The translations under genes were made by a program, and so were the position numbers. Below are positions 50,602-59,100 of a stretch of 64,000 nucleotides of DNA, one piece after another. Source of the stretch: UBA5239 sp040391785 (GTDB lineage: Bacteria; Verrucomicrobiota; Lentisphaeria; Victivallales; Victivallaceae); contig JBEBXH010000014.1 in assembly GCA_040391785.1 (NCBI GenBank), forward strand, positions 1 through 64,000, given 5' to 3'. Position 1 is the stretch's first letter, and each line of letters starts with the position of its first letter. The notes under the pieces were generated by a model. That model was not told the origin of the DNA and did not search any database. It worked only from the letters and a program-made list of their open reading frames with translations.

Positions 50602-53289
50602 ATGAAACATCTTCTGGTCGTTCTGCTGCTGTGCGGTGCCGGTTTGATTCGGGCCGAAAAACTTGAGGGATGGCAGGCCCGCGGCGGAAAAATCGAGAAA
50701 TCGGTTGAACACTATAAATCCGGGACTCATTCGCTGCAGTGGATCCGCGAGCGGCCGGACGCTGTTTTGACGCTGGAATTTCCGGCGGTGAAAATCGGTA
50801 AAATCAAGTCGGGAAGCCCGCATTTCGGGCTGTGGCTTTATAATCAGACGCCGGGGGCGGAGCGCTTGCAGGTGGAAGTTTTTTCCGCCAGAAAATCAGT
50901 GGCGAGATTCTGGTTCAGCCTCAATTTCAGCGGTTGGCGTCCGCTTGGTGCTGATTATCTGAAACTCGGAATTCCGGCCGGCACGGCGATCGACCGGATT
51001 GTGTTCACGGCTACCGGGCCGACCGGGACGCTGTGGCTGGACTCAGTGAAACCGCTATTTCATTCGGCCTCTGTTATTGCCGACGATCAGCAGCCGTGGG
51101 CGAGTGATTCCGCCCTGTTGCGCAAACCGGCGGCGGAGACAATTTATTCATCTCATGATATTCGATTGAATCGCCCTTATTTGCCGGAACCCATTTCCGC
51201 CGCGGATATCGGCGAAAAAAGCCGCGCCGATATCGGACAACTGGAAAAATTTTTTCTCAATCAGGATCCCACTTTATGGAAGCTTGATTATTCGGATTAC
51301 GATGGTTTGAAGGCGGAGTTCGAGGCGTTGAATGTCCGTGAAGAAAACGGCATTGTGAGCGGTCCGCCGGTGGAATTCAGCATCAAAGAAAGGATATTCC
51401 TGCCGGCGCCCGGAGCCATGAATTTCAAGCAAAAACTGATTCCGGTCATGCGCAAACTGGCCACCGCCGCACAGAAAGAAGATGCTGCGAAACGCCGCGA
51501 TGCGGAGCAGATGTTTGTGATTTTGTGCCGCTACCTGCTGGATCAGGGGTATCAGGAGGGAAACAACAACATGGGGTGGCCCGGGCCCGGGTATGACTGG
51601 AAAAAATTTCCCGGCGCGGTAATCGCCATGCGTGGAGTACTGCAGGAGGCCGGACTGCTTGAACCGATGGCAAAGGGCATCGCCCATTTTTGTGGCGGAC
51701 GGCAGATGTTGAGCGAGAAAATAGAGGTGTCAGTCGATGATTATTACAATTATTCCAGCAACCTGGCTGCGCTGATTCTGATTCTGCCCGATCAGGCGGA
51801 GTGTTATCAGCGTTTGCGGGCCTTGAAGCGTTTCTATGACCTATCGATTCAGAACGATTTACCGTTTGCTCCTGACGGCACGATTCACCATCACTGGGGG
51901 CACCATCTGGCCTACGGCAGCTATACCATTCCGCCCCTGATCAAGCAACAATTGCTGCCGCTGAAGAATACTGAATTCGCCATTGCTCCCGAAAGCGTCC
52001 GGAAGCTGCAGAACTATGCCCGCGCGCTCAATTTTCAGGTTATGAACGGCAAGCTGGCGCCGAATCTGGTCATGCGCAGCGGCGTGCCGATGGAAATCAA
52101 TATCGATGAATTGCTGCAGTCAGTAGCGGCACTGGACGATTCCGCGCCCGAATCGGCAGCGCCGTCCGGCCACTTGACCCTGAACACTGCGGCCATTGCC
52201 ATCCAGCGGCGCGACGACTGGCAGGCTGCCGCCGCTGCTATGAACAATAGGTTTCGGGGGTTGGAAATTTACGGCTGGCTGGAGAACAACAACTATGGGC
52301 GCTATGCCCGCAATGGCACATTATTCTTGACCATAGACCGCGAAAACGGCTGGCGCTCCGAGGGGTGGGATCATAACTTCTGGCCGGGCGGCACGAACCC
52401 GGTTTTCGAACCGGCGGAACTCTTCGAAGGATACCGCAATTATCATTCACAAAATCCGCTGGCCGGCGGCGTCACGCTCGACGCGGATGGCATTTGGGGT
52501 GTCGACTTCAATTTCATGGATGTGAAATTCAAAAAATCGATGTTCTTCTTTGACAACCGGATCACGGTCATCACCACGGATATCACTCCGCTTAAAAGTG
52601 CGGCGGGGCGGGAAGTTGTGACCACGCTTTTCCAGCAGGTGGTCCGGCCGGACGGCGTCGCGCCACTGGTGAACGGTCGGGAGGTTGCCGCTGCCGAACT
52701 CGACGGCAAGGCTGCGGCCCTGCTGCGGGACAACCTCGGAAACAGTTATTATATTTATCCCGGCGCCCCCCTGAAATACCGGCGCACCATACAGGAGTGG
52801 ACCTACTTTTTCAGCCGTTATTTAAAAGATCCAAAGGATAACCCCGCCATCAATATCCGCAATAAACAGTTTCGCGAAAAACCGCTGTCGGCCAATGCCA
52901 AATATTACAAACCGACTTCCGCCGAATACGATCTGGCCTATTTCGAACACGGCAAGGACCCCGATGGCGCGGCCTGCGCCTATACTGTGCTGGTGAACGA
53001 ATCTCTGGAAGCCCTGAACCATCCGCCCGCACAAATCCTGCAACAAAATGCCGATGCCCACGTGGTTTATGACGCCATTACCAAAACCACCGGCTACGTG
53101 GTATTCAACCCCGCAAACGAGCTGCCCGGCCCACTGAAGCGGATCGATGGTCCCGCCTTCATCATGATCCGGGAGCAGGACGATGATTTCCGGATTGCCC
53201 TGGCGTCGGACCATCTGCCCCGCGAGTACAAACTGGAACTCCGCAACGGGAAAACCGTCAAATATCCGCCGGAGAACCAGGCTGATTGA
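50602..53289 (+). CDS. secreted polysaccharide lyase, PL8 chondroitinase ABC-like
   Basis: An 895-residue protein with signal peptide (MKHLLVVLLLCGAGLIRA-EK), an N-terminal beta-sandwich (about 20-155), an alpha/alpha barrel (about 200-520) and C-terminal beta-sandwich domains, the PL8 layout. FAPDGTIHHHWGHHLAYGSY holds His431 and Tyr438, spaced as His501/Tyr508 of Proteus chondroitinase ABC; GWDHNFWPGGTN fits the conserved WDWxxxPGTT. It should cleave chondroitin, dermatan or hyaluronan by beta-elimination. The released GalNAc or GlcNAc could enter the nearby NahK-like/nagB genes. Confidence 0.88.
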   Translation: MKHLLVVLLLCGAGLIRAEKLEGWQARGGKIEKSVEHYKSGTHSLQWIRERPDAVLTLEFPAVKIGKIKSGSPHFGLWLYNQTPGAERLQVEVFSARKSVARFWFSLNFSGWRPLGADYLKLGIPAGTAIDRIVFTATGPTGTLWLDSVKPLFHSASVIADDQQPWASDSALLRKPAAETIYSSHDIRLNRPYLPEPISAADIGEKSRADIGQLEKFFLNQDPTLWKLDYSDYDGLKAEFEALNVREENGIVSGPPVEFSIKERIFLPAPGAMNFKQKLIPVMRKLATAAQKEDAAKRRDAEQMFVILCRYLLDQGYQEGNNNMGWPGPGYDWKKFPGAVIAMRGVLQEAGLLEPMAKGIAHFCGGRQMLSEKIEVSVDDYYNYSSNLAALILILPDQAECYQRLRALKRFYDLSIQNDLPFAPDGTIHHHWGHHLAYGSYTIPPLIKQQLLPLKNTEFAIAPESVRKLQNYARALNFQVMNGKLAPNLVMRSGVPMEINIDELLQSVAALDDSAPESAAPSGHLTLNTAAIAIQRRDDWQAAAAAMNNRFRGLEIYGWLENNNYGRYARNGTLFLTIDRENGWRSEGWDHNFWPGGTNPVFEPAELFEGYRNYHSQNPLAGGVTLDADGIWGVDFNFMDVKFKKSMFFFDNRITVITTDITPLKSAAGREVVTTLFQQVVRPDGVAPLVNGREVAAAELDGKAAALLRDNLGNSYYIYPGAPLKYRRTIQEWTYFFSRYLKDPKDNPAINIRNKQFREKPLSANAKYYKPTSAEYDLAYFEHGKDPDGAACAYTVLVNESLEALNHPPAQILQQNADAHVVYDAITKTTGYVVFNPANELPGPLKRIDGPAFIMIREQDDDFRIALASDHLPREYKLELRNGKTVKYPPENQAD

Positions 53290-53333
53290 TCCAGGAAATA
53301 AAATTCACGGTTTTTTGTTTTTCCATTTGCTTT

Positions 53334-53357
53334 TATAATTTACGTGAGTAGATTATA
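53334..53357. promoter_or_regulatory. BlaI-type operator
   Basis: A dyad of two 10-bp arms (TATAATTTAC and GTAGATTATA) about the centre GTGA, with a single mismatched position between the arms. It covers a TATAAT box and lies 16 bases before the BlaI-like gene, as expected for a BlaI/MecI site. Confidence 0.75.
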
Positions 53358-53373
53358 GTAAAATGGAGACGAT

Positions 53374-53751
53374 ATGGAGCCGTTGATTATATCCAACAGT
53401 GAACTGGTGATCATGAAGGAGTTGTGGCGGGAAGCACCGTTGACGACGCCGGAATTGACGGCTCGGGTCCGGCAGGTTTGCGACTGGGATGAAAGCACTG
53501 TAAAAACCCTGCTGTCGCGGATGGTCGACAAGGGGATGATCCGGCAAGATGGCCGTAAGCGTTTTTATCGCTATTCGCCATTGGTCAGCCGTGAGCATTA
53601 CCGCGAAGCCGCCGGCGAGCGGCTGGCCGAACAGGCTTTTGACAGCAACCATGCGGAACTGGTTAGTTTTTTCGTCAAAAAAAGTAAGCTCACCCCGGAT
53701 GATATCAGCGAGTTGAAGAAACTGCTGGAGGAGCTGGAAAATCATGCTTGA
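53374..53751 (+). CDS. BlaI/MecI/CopY-family repressor
   Basis: A 125-residue winged-helix repressor: SNSELVIMKELWREAPLTTPELTARVRQVCDWDESTVKTLLSRMVDKGMIRQDGRKRFYRYSPLVSREHYREAAGERLAEQ matches the family, with the proteolysed C-terminal dimer part (SFFVKKSKLTPDDISELKKLLEELE). GGAGA precedes the ATG. It overlaps the BlaR1-like protease gene by eight bases. Signal sensed by the pair unknown, but not necessarily beta-lactam. Confidence 0.92.
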   Translation: MEPLIISNSELVIMKELWREAPLTTPELTARVRQVCDWDESTVKTLLSRMVDKGMIRQDGRKRFYRYSPLVSREHYREAAGERLAEQAFDSNHAELVSFFVKKSKLTPDDISELKKLLEELENHA

Positions 53752-55219
53752 ACTCGGAATGTATTTTGTCAGTTCGTTCCTGCGGGGTATTGTACTGCTC
53801 GGGTTGCTTCTCGTTATTGAGAAAATATTTCATATCCGGTTGACTGCGCCAAAAACCGGTCTTTGGTGGTTGGCATTGTTGCTGATTGTATTGGTACCGG
53901 TGCGGTTCAATACTGTGCAAGTGGCTCCGCAGATTACGGTCTCGCAAAAAACAGTGCAGACCCCGGCCGAGACGTATATCGCTGAAAAGACGAATACGCC
54001 GCCGCGTGTGGTGAAAAAGCGGGTTTCGGTCTATAAGTTTTCAGCAATGGGTGCGTTGATCGTTCTTGTGGTCGGGCTGGTGAAAAGTATCGCCAGGCTC
54101 CGAAAGCTGCGGCGCTGGCGCCGGAAAATCCGGAACTACGCTTTGATCGTTGAACCGCGCATATTGGAATTGTGGAACAAGGCCCGCGCCTTGACCGGTC
54201 AGAACGCAGAGCTGCGTGACGGCAGTGCGCCGATGTCGTGCGGAGCGTTTCATCCATGCGTTCTTTTTCCGCTCAAAATGCAGGGACGTTTGAGTGACGG
54301 CGAGATCACTATGCTGTTGGTTCACGAACTGGAACATATCCGGCGGCGCGATTCGTTGTGGATCATGATTCTGTACCTTGGCGGAGCGTGGTTCTGGTTT
54401 AATCCGTTCTACAAGTTCTGCTGGAAACGCCTGTGCCAAAGCCGCGAAAGCGATTGTGACTCTCGGACGTTAAAATATTTCGACGGAAAATGTGGGGAGT
54501 ACGCCGGGTTGATCCTCAAATTCGCCCTGTGGCACGAGCAGCCGCCCGCTCCGGCAGGGGCCTGTTTAAGCCGAAATGCCCGCGAAATCAAACAACGCAT
54601 AACGGAGATCACCATGAAGCCAAAACAAAAACTCGCAATCACCATACTGACGCTGATCATTCTCGGCGGACTGCTGATTCCCGGCTGTATCAAGCCACAG
54701 CCAAAAACATACGTTTACGACCCGGAAAAATACATCGTCGAAACCAGTTTTCTGGATGAATATCCCGGTTACGTCGAAGTAATGGTCAACCGATATGTGG
54801 ATAAGGAAAAAGGCGAACTACTGCTTACCCATTTCAAGATGGCTGAAACGCTGAAAGAAGAATCGGTTATTATTTCCCCTAAAATGTTGGTATCCCAAAA
54901 TCAAACGGGTACGATACAAATGATACACCGATTCGAACCAGTAGATAAATTTACGGTAACTTGTCCCTCCCGCTACTTTGGCGATGTAATATTAGATTCA
55001 TTCGGCGCTATTGTAAAAGCAGAAGGTTATTTCACTTCTGAAAATACTGCATCAATAAAATTCCTGGCCATCATCCGGACTCCTACTTATTGGATGCACC
55101 CCGAACAAGGAGATCCCGGATACGGTTGCCAAAATTTCCTCTTTGCCATAGAACGCGAACTCACCGACATCAAGCTCGGCGAGCCGGTTCGTATCCCGAT
55201 GAAGAAAGAAGCGCAGTAA
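53744..55219 (+). CDS. BlaR1/MecR1-type M56 membrane protease with unusual sensor
   Basis: A 491-residue protein with several N-terminal membrane helices, then the zinc protease motif VHELEHIRRRDSLW (HEXXH) and ESDCDSRTLKYF, as in M56 peptidases that cleave BlaI. A further membrane helix (LAITILTLIILGGLLIPGC) is followed by a short extracytoplasmic tail of about 170 residues. That tail lacks the penicillin-binding SxxK/SxN/KTG set of true BlaR1 and resembles no domain I know. So a different envelope signal may be sensed. Confidence 0.85.
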   Translation: MLELGMYFVSSFLRGIVLLGLLLVIEKIFHIRLTAPKTGLWWLALLLIVLVPVRFNTVQVAPQITVSQKTVQTPAETYIAEKTNTPPRVVKKRVSVYKFSAMGALIVLVVGLVKSIARLRKLRRWRRKIRNYALIVEPRILELWNKARALTGQNAELRDGSAPMSCGAFHPCVLFPLKMQGRLSDGEITMLLVHELEHIRRRDSLWIMILYLGGAWFWFNPFYKFCWKRLCQSRESDCDSRTLKYFDGKCGEYAGLILKFALWHEQPPAPAGACLSRNAREIKQRITEITMKPKQKLAITILTLIILGGLLIPGCIKPQPKTYVYDPEKYIVETSFLDEYPGYVEVMVNRYVDKEKGELLLTHFKMAETLKEESVIISPKMLVSQNQTGTIQMIHRFEPVDKFTVTCPSRYFGDVILDSFGAIVKAEGYFTSENTASIKFLAIIRTPTYWMHPEQGDPGYGCQNFLFAIERELTDIKLGEPVRIPMKKEAQ

Positions 55220-55228
55220 CTCATTTTC

Positions 55229-55256
55229 TTGACATTTCCGAAAAACAGATTATATT
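55229..55256 (+). promoter_or_regulatory. strong promoter-like sequence before a hairpin
   Basis: TTGACA (55229-55234), 16-bp spacer, TATATT (55251-55256), directly after the BlaR1-like gene. The predicted start, about 55263, coincides with the base of the perfect hairpin that follows. Confidence 0.5.
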
Positions 55257-55263
55257 ACAGCAT

Positions 55264-55310
55264 CTCTTGTCGGTCGAAGAACCATATTCGACCGACAAGA
55301 GCATTTTCTA
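55264..55310 (+). terminator. perfect 15-bp hairpin
   Basis: CTCTTGTCGGTCGAA (55264-55278) pairs exactly with TTCGACCGACAAGAG (55287-55301) across an eight-base loop, followed by CATTTTCT. It is most simply the terminator of the blaI-blaR1 pair, though it also starts where a promoter-like sequence would begin transcription. Confidence 0.65.
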
Positions 55311-55323
55311 AGGCAAGGTTTTT

Positions 55324-55455
55324 CTCGGACGGGTCGGACAAGTCGGACGGGTCGGACATCAAGATTGAAGAGAGAATCAATACTTTTCCATGAATCGCGA
55401 AATATGGGGGTGGATTTTTGTCCGACCTGTCCGCCCCGTCCGACCTGTCCGACAG
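55324..55455. repeat. inverted pair of 9-nt GTCGGAC arrays
   Basis: From 55324 to 55359 the unit GTCGGACNN repeats four times (CTCGGACGG, GTCGGACAA, GTCGGACGG, GTCGGACAT). From 55420 to 55455 the same unit repeats on the other strand (GTCCGACCT, GTCCGCCCC, GTCCGACCT, GTCCGACAG). A 60-base spacer separates the arms. The arms could form a long imperfect hairpin. It fills most of the 353-base gap between the BlaR1-like and LacI genes. Confidence 0.82.
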
Positions 55456-55507
55456 AATTTCTCATGCCCCTGCGAAAGCATTTGCGCAAAAATCTTGATA
55501 TGGGGTC

Positions 55508-55554
55508 TTGACATATCCGGTTTCAGCAGTAAATTAATATTGTAACCGTTTACG
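55508..55554 (+). promoter_or_regulatory. promoter and cre-like operator of lacI
   Basis: TTGACA (55508-55513), 16-bp spacer, TAAATT (55530-55535), then TGTAACCGTTTACG (55541-55554), which fits 13 of 14 positions of the LacI-family consensus TGWAANCGNTNWCA. Autoregulation is likely. Confidence 0.65.
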
Positions 55555-55572
55555 CTAAAACAGGAATTTCTT

Positions 55573-56565
55573 ATGTTTGAGCCACACCGACGAATCACGA
55601 TCACCGAATTTGCGGAGATTCTGGGAACTTCGACTGCCACGGTCTCGCGGGCGTTCAGCGACAAGGGACGCATCAGTAGCAAGACCCGTCAGCGCATTCT
55701 GCAGAAGGCCGCCGAGCTAGGCTATCGCCCGAATATCCATGCCCGCAACCTCACCGCCCGCCATAGCGACACGGTGGCGCTGTTTTACCCGGAGTTGCGT
55801 GGCGAGGAACCCGATTATTTTCTTTCGGAAATCATGCTCGGGATCAACCGCAATTTGATCCCACTCAAGAAAACACTGCAGATCCATCCGTTTGAACGTA
55901 ATGCGGTGCCGGATGAAATGGGTCGTTACATCGATTTGCTGCTGAACGGCAGTTTTGCGGGGATCATCGTCCTCGGCGAGACCATGGGGTCCAAAACGCT
56001 GGTGAACGTGGCGCGGCACAACGGCATCCCGTGCATCGGGATCGGCCCCGCGCCCGCGCCGGAAACCAATTCGCTGTGGTTCGACAACGACGCTGGGGCT
56101 TTCCTGGCCGGCAAATATTTCCGCGACACCGGACGCAAATACCCCGTCTACATCGCCGGGTTTACCGACGTGACCAAGGAAAACGGCTTCCGCCGGGGCT
56201 TCGGCGGCAAAATCAATATTCTGGAGGGCGGCCACAGTTTCCGCCACGGTTCGCTGGCCTATGAGCGTCTGATGAAGGAGTTTCCGAATACCGACAGCGT
56301 GCTTTGTGCCAACGACGTGCTGGCGATCGGCTTCATGAAGGCCGCGCTGAACGACGGGAAAAAGATCCCGGGCGAGCTTGCGGTGATCGGGTTCGATGAT
56401 ATCCACCCGGCGCGTTATGTGAACCCCGCGCTGTCGTCGGTGACGCTGAACTTGTACGACCTCGGCGTGAAATCGGTCCAGATGCTGGGCCAGCTGCTTT
56501 TCGGTGAAAAGGAAGTGCCGTCGGAAAGCCTCGAATGTGATCTGATCTTAAGACAATCAAGTTAA
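55573..56565 (+). CDS. LacI-family transcriptional regulator
   Basis: A 330-residue regulator with N-terminal HTH (ITITEFAEILGTSTATVSRAFSDKGRISSKTRQRILQKAAELGYRPNIHARNL) and a sugar-binding-type effector domain (VALFYPELRGEEPDYFLSEIM..., SVLCANDVLAIGFMKAALNDGKKIPGELAVIGFDDIHPARYVNPALSSV). AGGAA precedes the ATG. It is the first gene of the run with nucleotidyltransferase, NahK-like kinase, epimerase and nagB, ten bases before the next start, and probably regulates that N-acetylhexosamine pathway. Confidence 0.92.
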   Translation: MFEPHRRITITEFAEILGTSTATVSRAFSDKGRISSKTRQRILQKAAELGYRPNIHARNLTARHSDTVALFYPELRGEEPDYFLSEIMLGINRNLIPLKKTLQIHPFERNAVPDEMGRYIDLLLNGSFAGIIVLGETMGSKTLVNVARHNGIPCIGIGPAPAPETNSLWFDNDAGAFLAGKYFRDTGRKYPVYIAGFTDVTKENGFRRGFGGKINILEGGHSFRHGSLAYERLMKEFPNTDSVLCANDVLAIGFMKAALNDGKKIPGELAVIGFDDIHPARYVNPALSSVTLNLYDLGVKSVQMLGQLLFGEKEVPSESLECDLILRQSS

Positions 56566-56575
56566 AGGAATTTAT

Positions 56576-57484
56576 ATGAAACCTACATTATTGGTATTGG
56601 CGGCCGGCATGGGCAGTCGCTACGGCGGGCTCAAACAGCTGGACCAGGTCGGGCCGAACGGCGAAACCATCATCGATTATTCGGTGTTCGACGCGATTCG
56701 CGCGGGCTTCGGCAAGGTGGTGTTCGTCATCCGTCATGAATTCGAAGACGAGTTCAAGGCGAAAGTCGGCAGCCGTTACGAGGGCAAAATCGAAGTGGCG
56801 TACGCGTTTCAGGATCTGAACGACCTGCCGGCGGGATTTTCCGTGCCGGAGGGGCGCGTCAAGCCGTGGGGCACCGGCCACGCGGTGCGCGCCGCCCGCG
56901 ACATCATCAAAGAACCCTTTGCCATGATCAACGGCGATGACCTTTATGGCCGCAACGGCTATCGGCTTCTCGGCGATTATCTTTCCACTGTGAAGGACGG
57001 CGCCAGGGCTTCGTACGCCATCTGCGGTTTCCTGCTGCGCAACTGCCTGTCGGAAAACGGCACCGTGTCGCGCGGCATCTGCGAAGTTAATGCCGACGGC
57101 AACCTCGCTTCGGTGGTCGAAAATACCAAAATCGAGCGCAATGCCGAGGGCAATATCATCAGCCACATGGAAGATGGTTCCAGTGTCAAGCTGACCGGCG
57201 GCGAAGTCACTTCGCTGAATTTGTGGGGCTTCACGCCGTCGCTGTTCGGGAATCTGGAAGAACTTTTCATCACGTTCCTGAAGGAGCATGGGCAGAAGGA
57301 AAAATCCGAGTTTTATATCCCGTTCGTCGTCGACGCGCTGATCAAATCCGGCAAGGCGGACGTCAAGGTCATGACCAGCCCCGACACCTGGATGGGCATC
57401 ACCTATCGCGAAGACAAGGAAGAACTGATGAACAACATCGGCAAACTGATCGCCGCCGATGTTTATCCGCAAAAATTATTCTGA
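56576..57484 (+). CDS. sugar-1-phosphate nucleotidyltransferase
   Basis: A 302-residue protein of the NTP_transferase family. LVLAAGMGSRYGGLKQLDQVGPNGETIIDYSVFDAIRAGF is the nucleotide-binding signature, then WGTGHAVRAAR and INGDDLYG. It resembles LnpC/GalT2-like uridylyltransferases from the galacto-N-biose pathway, which pair with NahK kinase and an epimerase. It is probably the second step: GalNAc-1-P or GlcNAc-1-P plus UTP to UDP-sugar. UTP is inferred from context. Confidence 0.82.
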   Translation: MKPTLLVLAAGMGSRYGGLKQLDQVGPNGETIIDYSVFDAIRAGFGKVVFVIRHEFEDEFKAKVGSRYEGKIEVAYAFQDLNDLPAGFSVPEGRVKPWGTGHAVRAARDIIKEPFAMINGDDLYGRNGYRLLGDYLSTVKDGARASYAICGFLLRNCLSENGTVSRGICEVNADGNLASVVENTKIERNAEGNIISHMEDGSSVKLTGGEVTSLNLWGFTPSLFGNLEELFITFLKEHGQKEKSEFYIPFVVDALIKSGKADVKVMTSPDTWMGITYREDKEELMNNIGKLIAADVYPQKLF

Positions 57485-57500
57485 AAAGGACCTGCATCAA

Positions 57501-58592
57501 ATGGCTCACGATATTGCTAAAATTTACGAAAAATTCGCCATTTACGGCGATTTCATCAGCGCCGCTCCCTACGGTTCGGGACACATCAACGACACGTTCA
57601 AAGTGGTGGTGAACCAGGCCGGAACCACGGTCAACTACATTTTCCAGCGCATCAATACCAACATTTTCAAAGAACCGGTCGGGCTCATGGACAACATCCT
57701 GCGCGTGACCAGCCACATGGGGCAGAAACTGCACGGTCAGGAGGACGCCTCGCGCCGCTCGCTGTGCATCGTCCCGGCCATGGATCTGAAACCGTATGTG
57801 CTGGATGAAAACGGCAATTACTGGCGCGGCTACCTCTTTATCGAAAAGGCGCAGACCTATGACGTGATCAAGAACGCGGAACAGGCGTTTGAAGTGGCGC
57901 GTTCGTTCGGCAATTTCCAGAAGGAACTGGTGGATATCCCCGGCGGACGGCTGTTCGAAACCATCCCGAATTTCCACAACACGCCGAAGCGCCTCGAAGC
58001 GCTCGAAGCCGCGATCAAAGCGGACGTCAAGGGTCGTGCCAAGGAAGTCGCCGCCGAGATCGATTTCGTGCTGAGCCGCCGCGGCGAAGTCTCGAAGCTG
58101 ATCGACCTGAACGCCGCCGGCGCGATCCCCGAGCGCATCACCCACAACGACACCAAGCTCAATAACGTGATGATCGACGACGCCACCGGTAAGGGCATCT
58201 GCGTGATCGACCTCGACACCATCATGCCCGGCCTCGTTCATTACGACTTCGGCGACATGGTTCGCACCAGCACCAGCCCGAGCATGGAAGACGAAAAGGA
58301 CCTCTCCAAAGTCTATATGCAGTTCAACATGTTCGAAGCGCTGCTGCGCGGTTATCTGGAATCGGCGGGCGATTTCCTGAACCCGGTCGAACGCGAAAAC
58401 CTGCCGTTCAGCGGCAAGCTGATTACGCTCGAAATCGGCATCCGCTTCCTGACCGACTACCTCTCCGGCGACGTCTACTTCAAGATTCACCGCCCGGAAC
58501 ACAACCTCGACCGCTGCCGTACCCAATTCAAGCTGGTAGCCTCGATCGAAGAACAAATGCCGCAGATGATGAAACTTTTAAATAGCATTTAA
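57501..58592 (+). CDS. N-acetylhexosamine 1-kinase-like (NahK-like) phosphotransferase
   Basis: A 363-residue aminoglycoside phosphotransferase-fold kinase. THNDTKLNNVMIDD gives the catalytic Asp and Asn, and GICVIDLDTIMPGLVHYDFGDM the metal-binding DxD. NahK of Bifidobacterium has the same HNDTKxNNV line and length and makes GlcNAc/GalNAc-1-phosphate. The ATG at 57501 follows AAAAGGA; the frame can be read from 57459 inside the preceding gene, which I rejected. The context of nucleotidyltransferase, epimerase and nagB supports this assignment. Confidence 0.8.
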   Translation: MAHDIAKIYEKFAIYGDFISAAPYGSGHINDTFKVVVNQAGTTVNYIFQRINTNIFKEPVGLMDNILRVTSHMGQKLHGQEDASRRSLCIVPAMDLKPYVLDENGNYWRGYLFIEKAQTYDVIKNAEQAFEVARSFGNFQKELVDIPGGRLFETIPNFHNTPKRLEALEAAIKADVKGRAKEVAAEIDFVLSRRGEVSKLIDLNAAGAIPERITHNDTKLNNVMIDDATGKGICVIDLDTIMPGLVHYDFGDMVRTSTSPSMEDEKDLSKVYMQFNMFEALLRGYLESAGDFLNPVERENLPFSGKLITLEIGIRFLTDYLSGDVYFKIHRPEHNLDRCRTQFKLVASIEEQMPQMMKLLNSI

Positions 58593-58595
58593 AAG

Positions 58596-59059
58596 AATTG
58601 AAAATTGAAAGTGGAAAATTGAAAATTATGGGAAATGAGAATACAGTAGAGACCAAGAGTTTTGAATTTGCCATAAGAATTGTTAAGCTTTACAAGTATT
58701 TATGCGATAATCAAAAGGAGTTCGTTTTATCAAAACAACTTTTGCGTAGTGGCACAAGCATCGGAGCCAATATTGCTGAAGCACAGCAAGGTCAAAGCAA
58801 GCGGGATTTTGTGATGAAAATGAATATCTCGTTAAAAGAGGCCAGTGAAACGAAATATTGGTTGAGATTACTTCATGCAACTGATTACTTAAATGACAAG
58901 GAATTTAACTCTATTCACAAGAATTGTGTGGAATTGGAAAAATTATTGACCGCGATCGTTAAAACAACCGGAGATAGATTGGAAATCGGGAATTGAAAGA
59001 GGGTCAAAGGGATTCTTCCCTTTCCAAAATTTTCCACTTTCAATTTTCAATTTTCAATT
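58596..59059. mobile_element. four-helix-bundle gene flanked by 25-bp inverted repeats
   Basis: The region between the kinase and epimerase genes is AT-rich and bounded by a perfect 25-bp inverted repeat (58596-58620 and 59028-59052), built of the 7-nt unit ATTGAAA with one GTGGAAA. The right end has one extra unit. Inside lie the four-helix-bundle gene and a hairpin AAAGGGA/TCCCTTT (59006-59023). The layout looks like an inserted unit that splits an operon; no transposase is present. A solo array of the same 7-nt unit lies at 61138-61169. Confidence 0.65.
58628..58996 (+). CDS. four-helix-bundle protein (23S rRNA IVS-type family)
   Basis: A 122-residue helical protein. VKLYKYLCDNQKEFVLSKQLLRSGTSIGANIAEAQQGQSKRDFVMKMNISLKEASETKYWLRLLHATDYLND matches the S23/IVP four-helix-bundle family, first seen inside 23S rRNA intervening sequences and also found as stand-alone genes. 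ATG 58628 is the likely start; the frame upstream is within the repeat. Its AT content and codon use are unlike the neighbouring genes, suggesting recent acquisition. The function is unknown; RNA or DNA binding has been proposed for relatives. Confidence 0.85.
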   Translation: MGNENTVETKSFEFAIRIVKLYKYLCDNQKEFVLSKQLLRSGTSIGANIAEAQQGQSKRDFVMKMNISLKEASETKYWLRLLHATDYLNDKEFNSIHKNCVELEKLLTAIVKTTGDRLEIGN

Positions 59060-59100
59060 AAAAAACCAGCATATAGCATTAAACTAAGGAGCTTAAAAGG

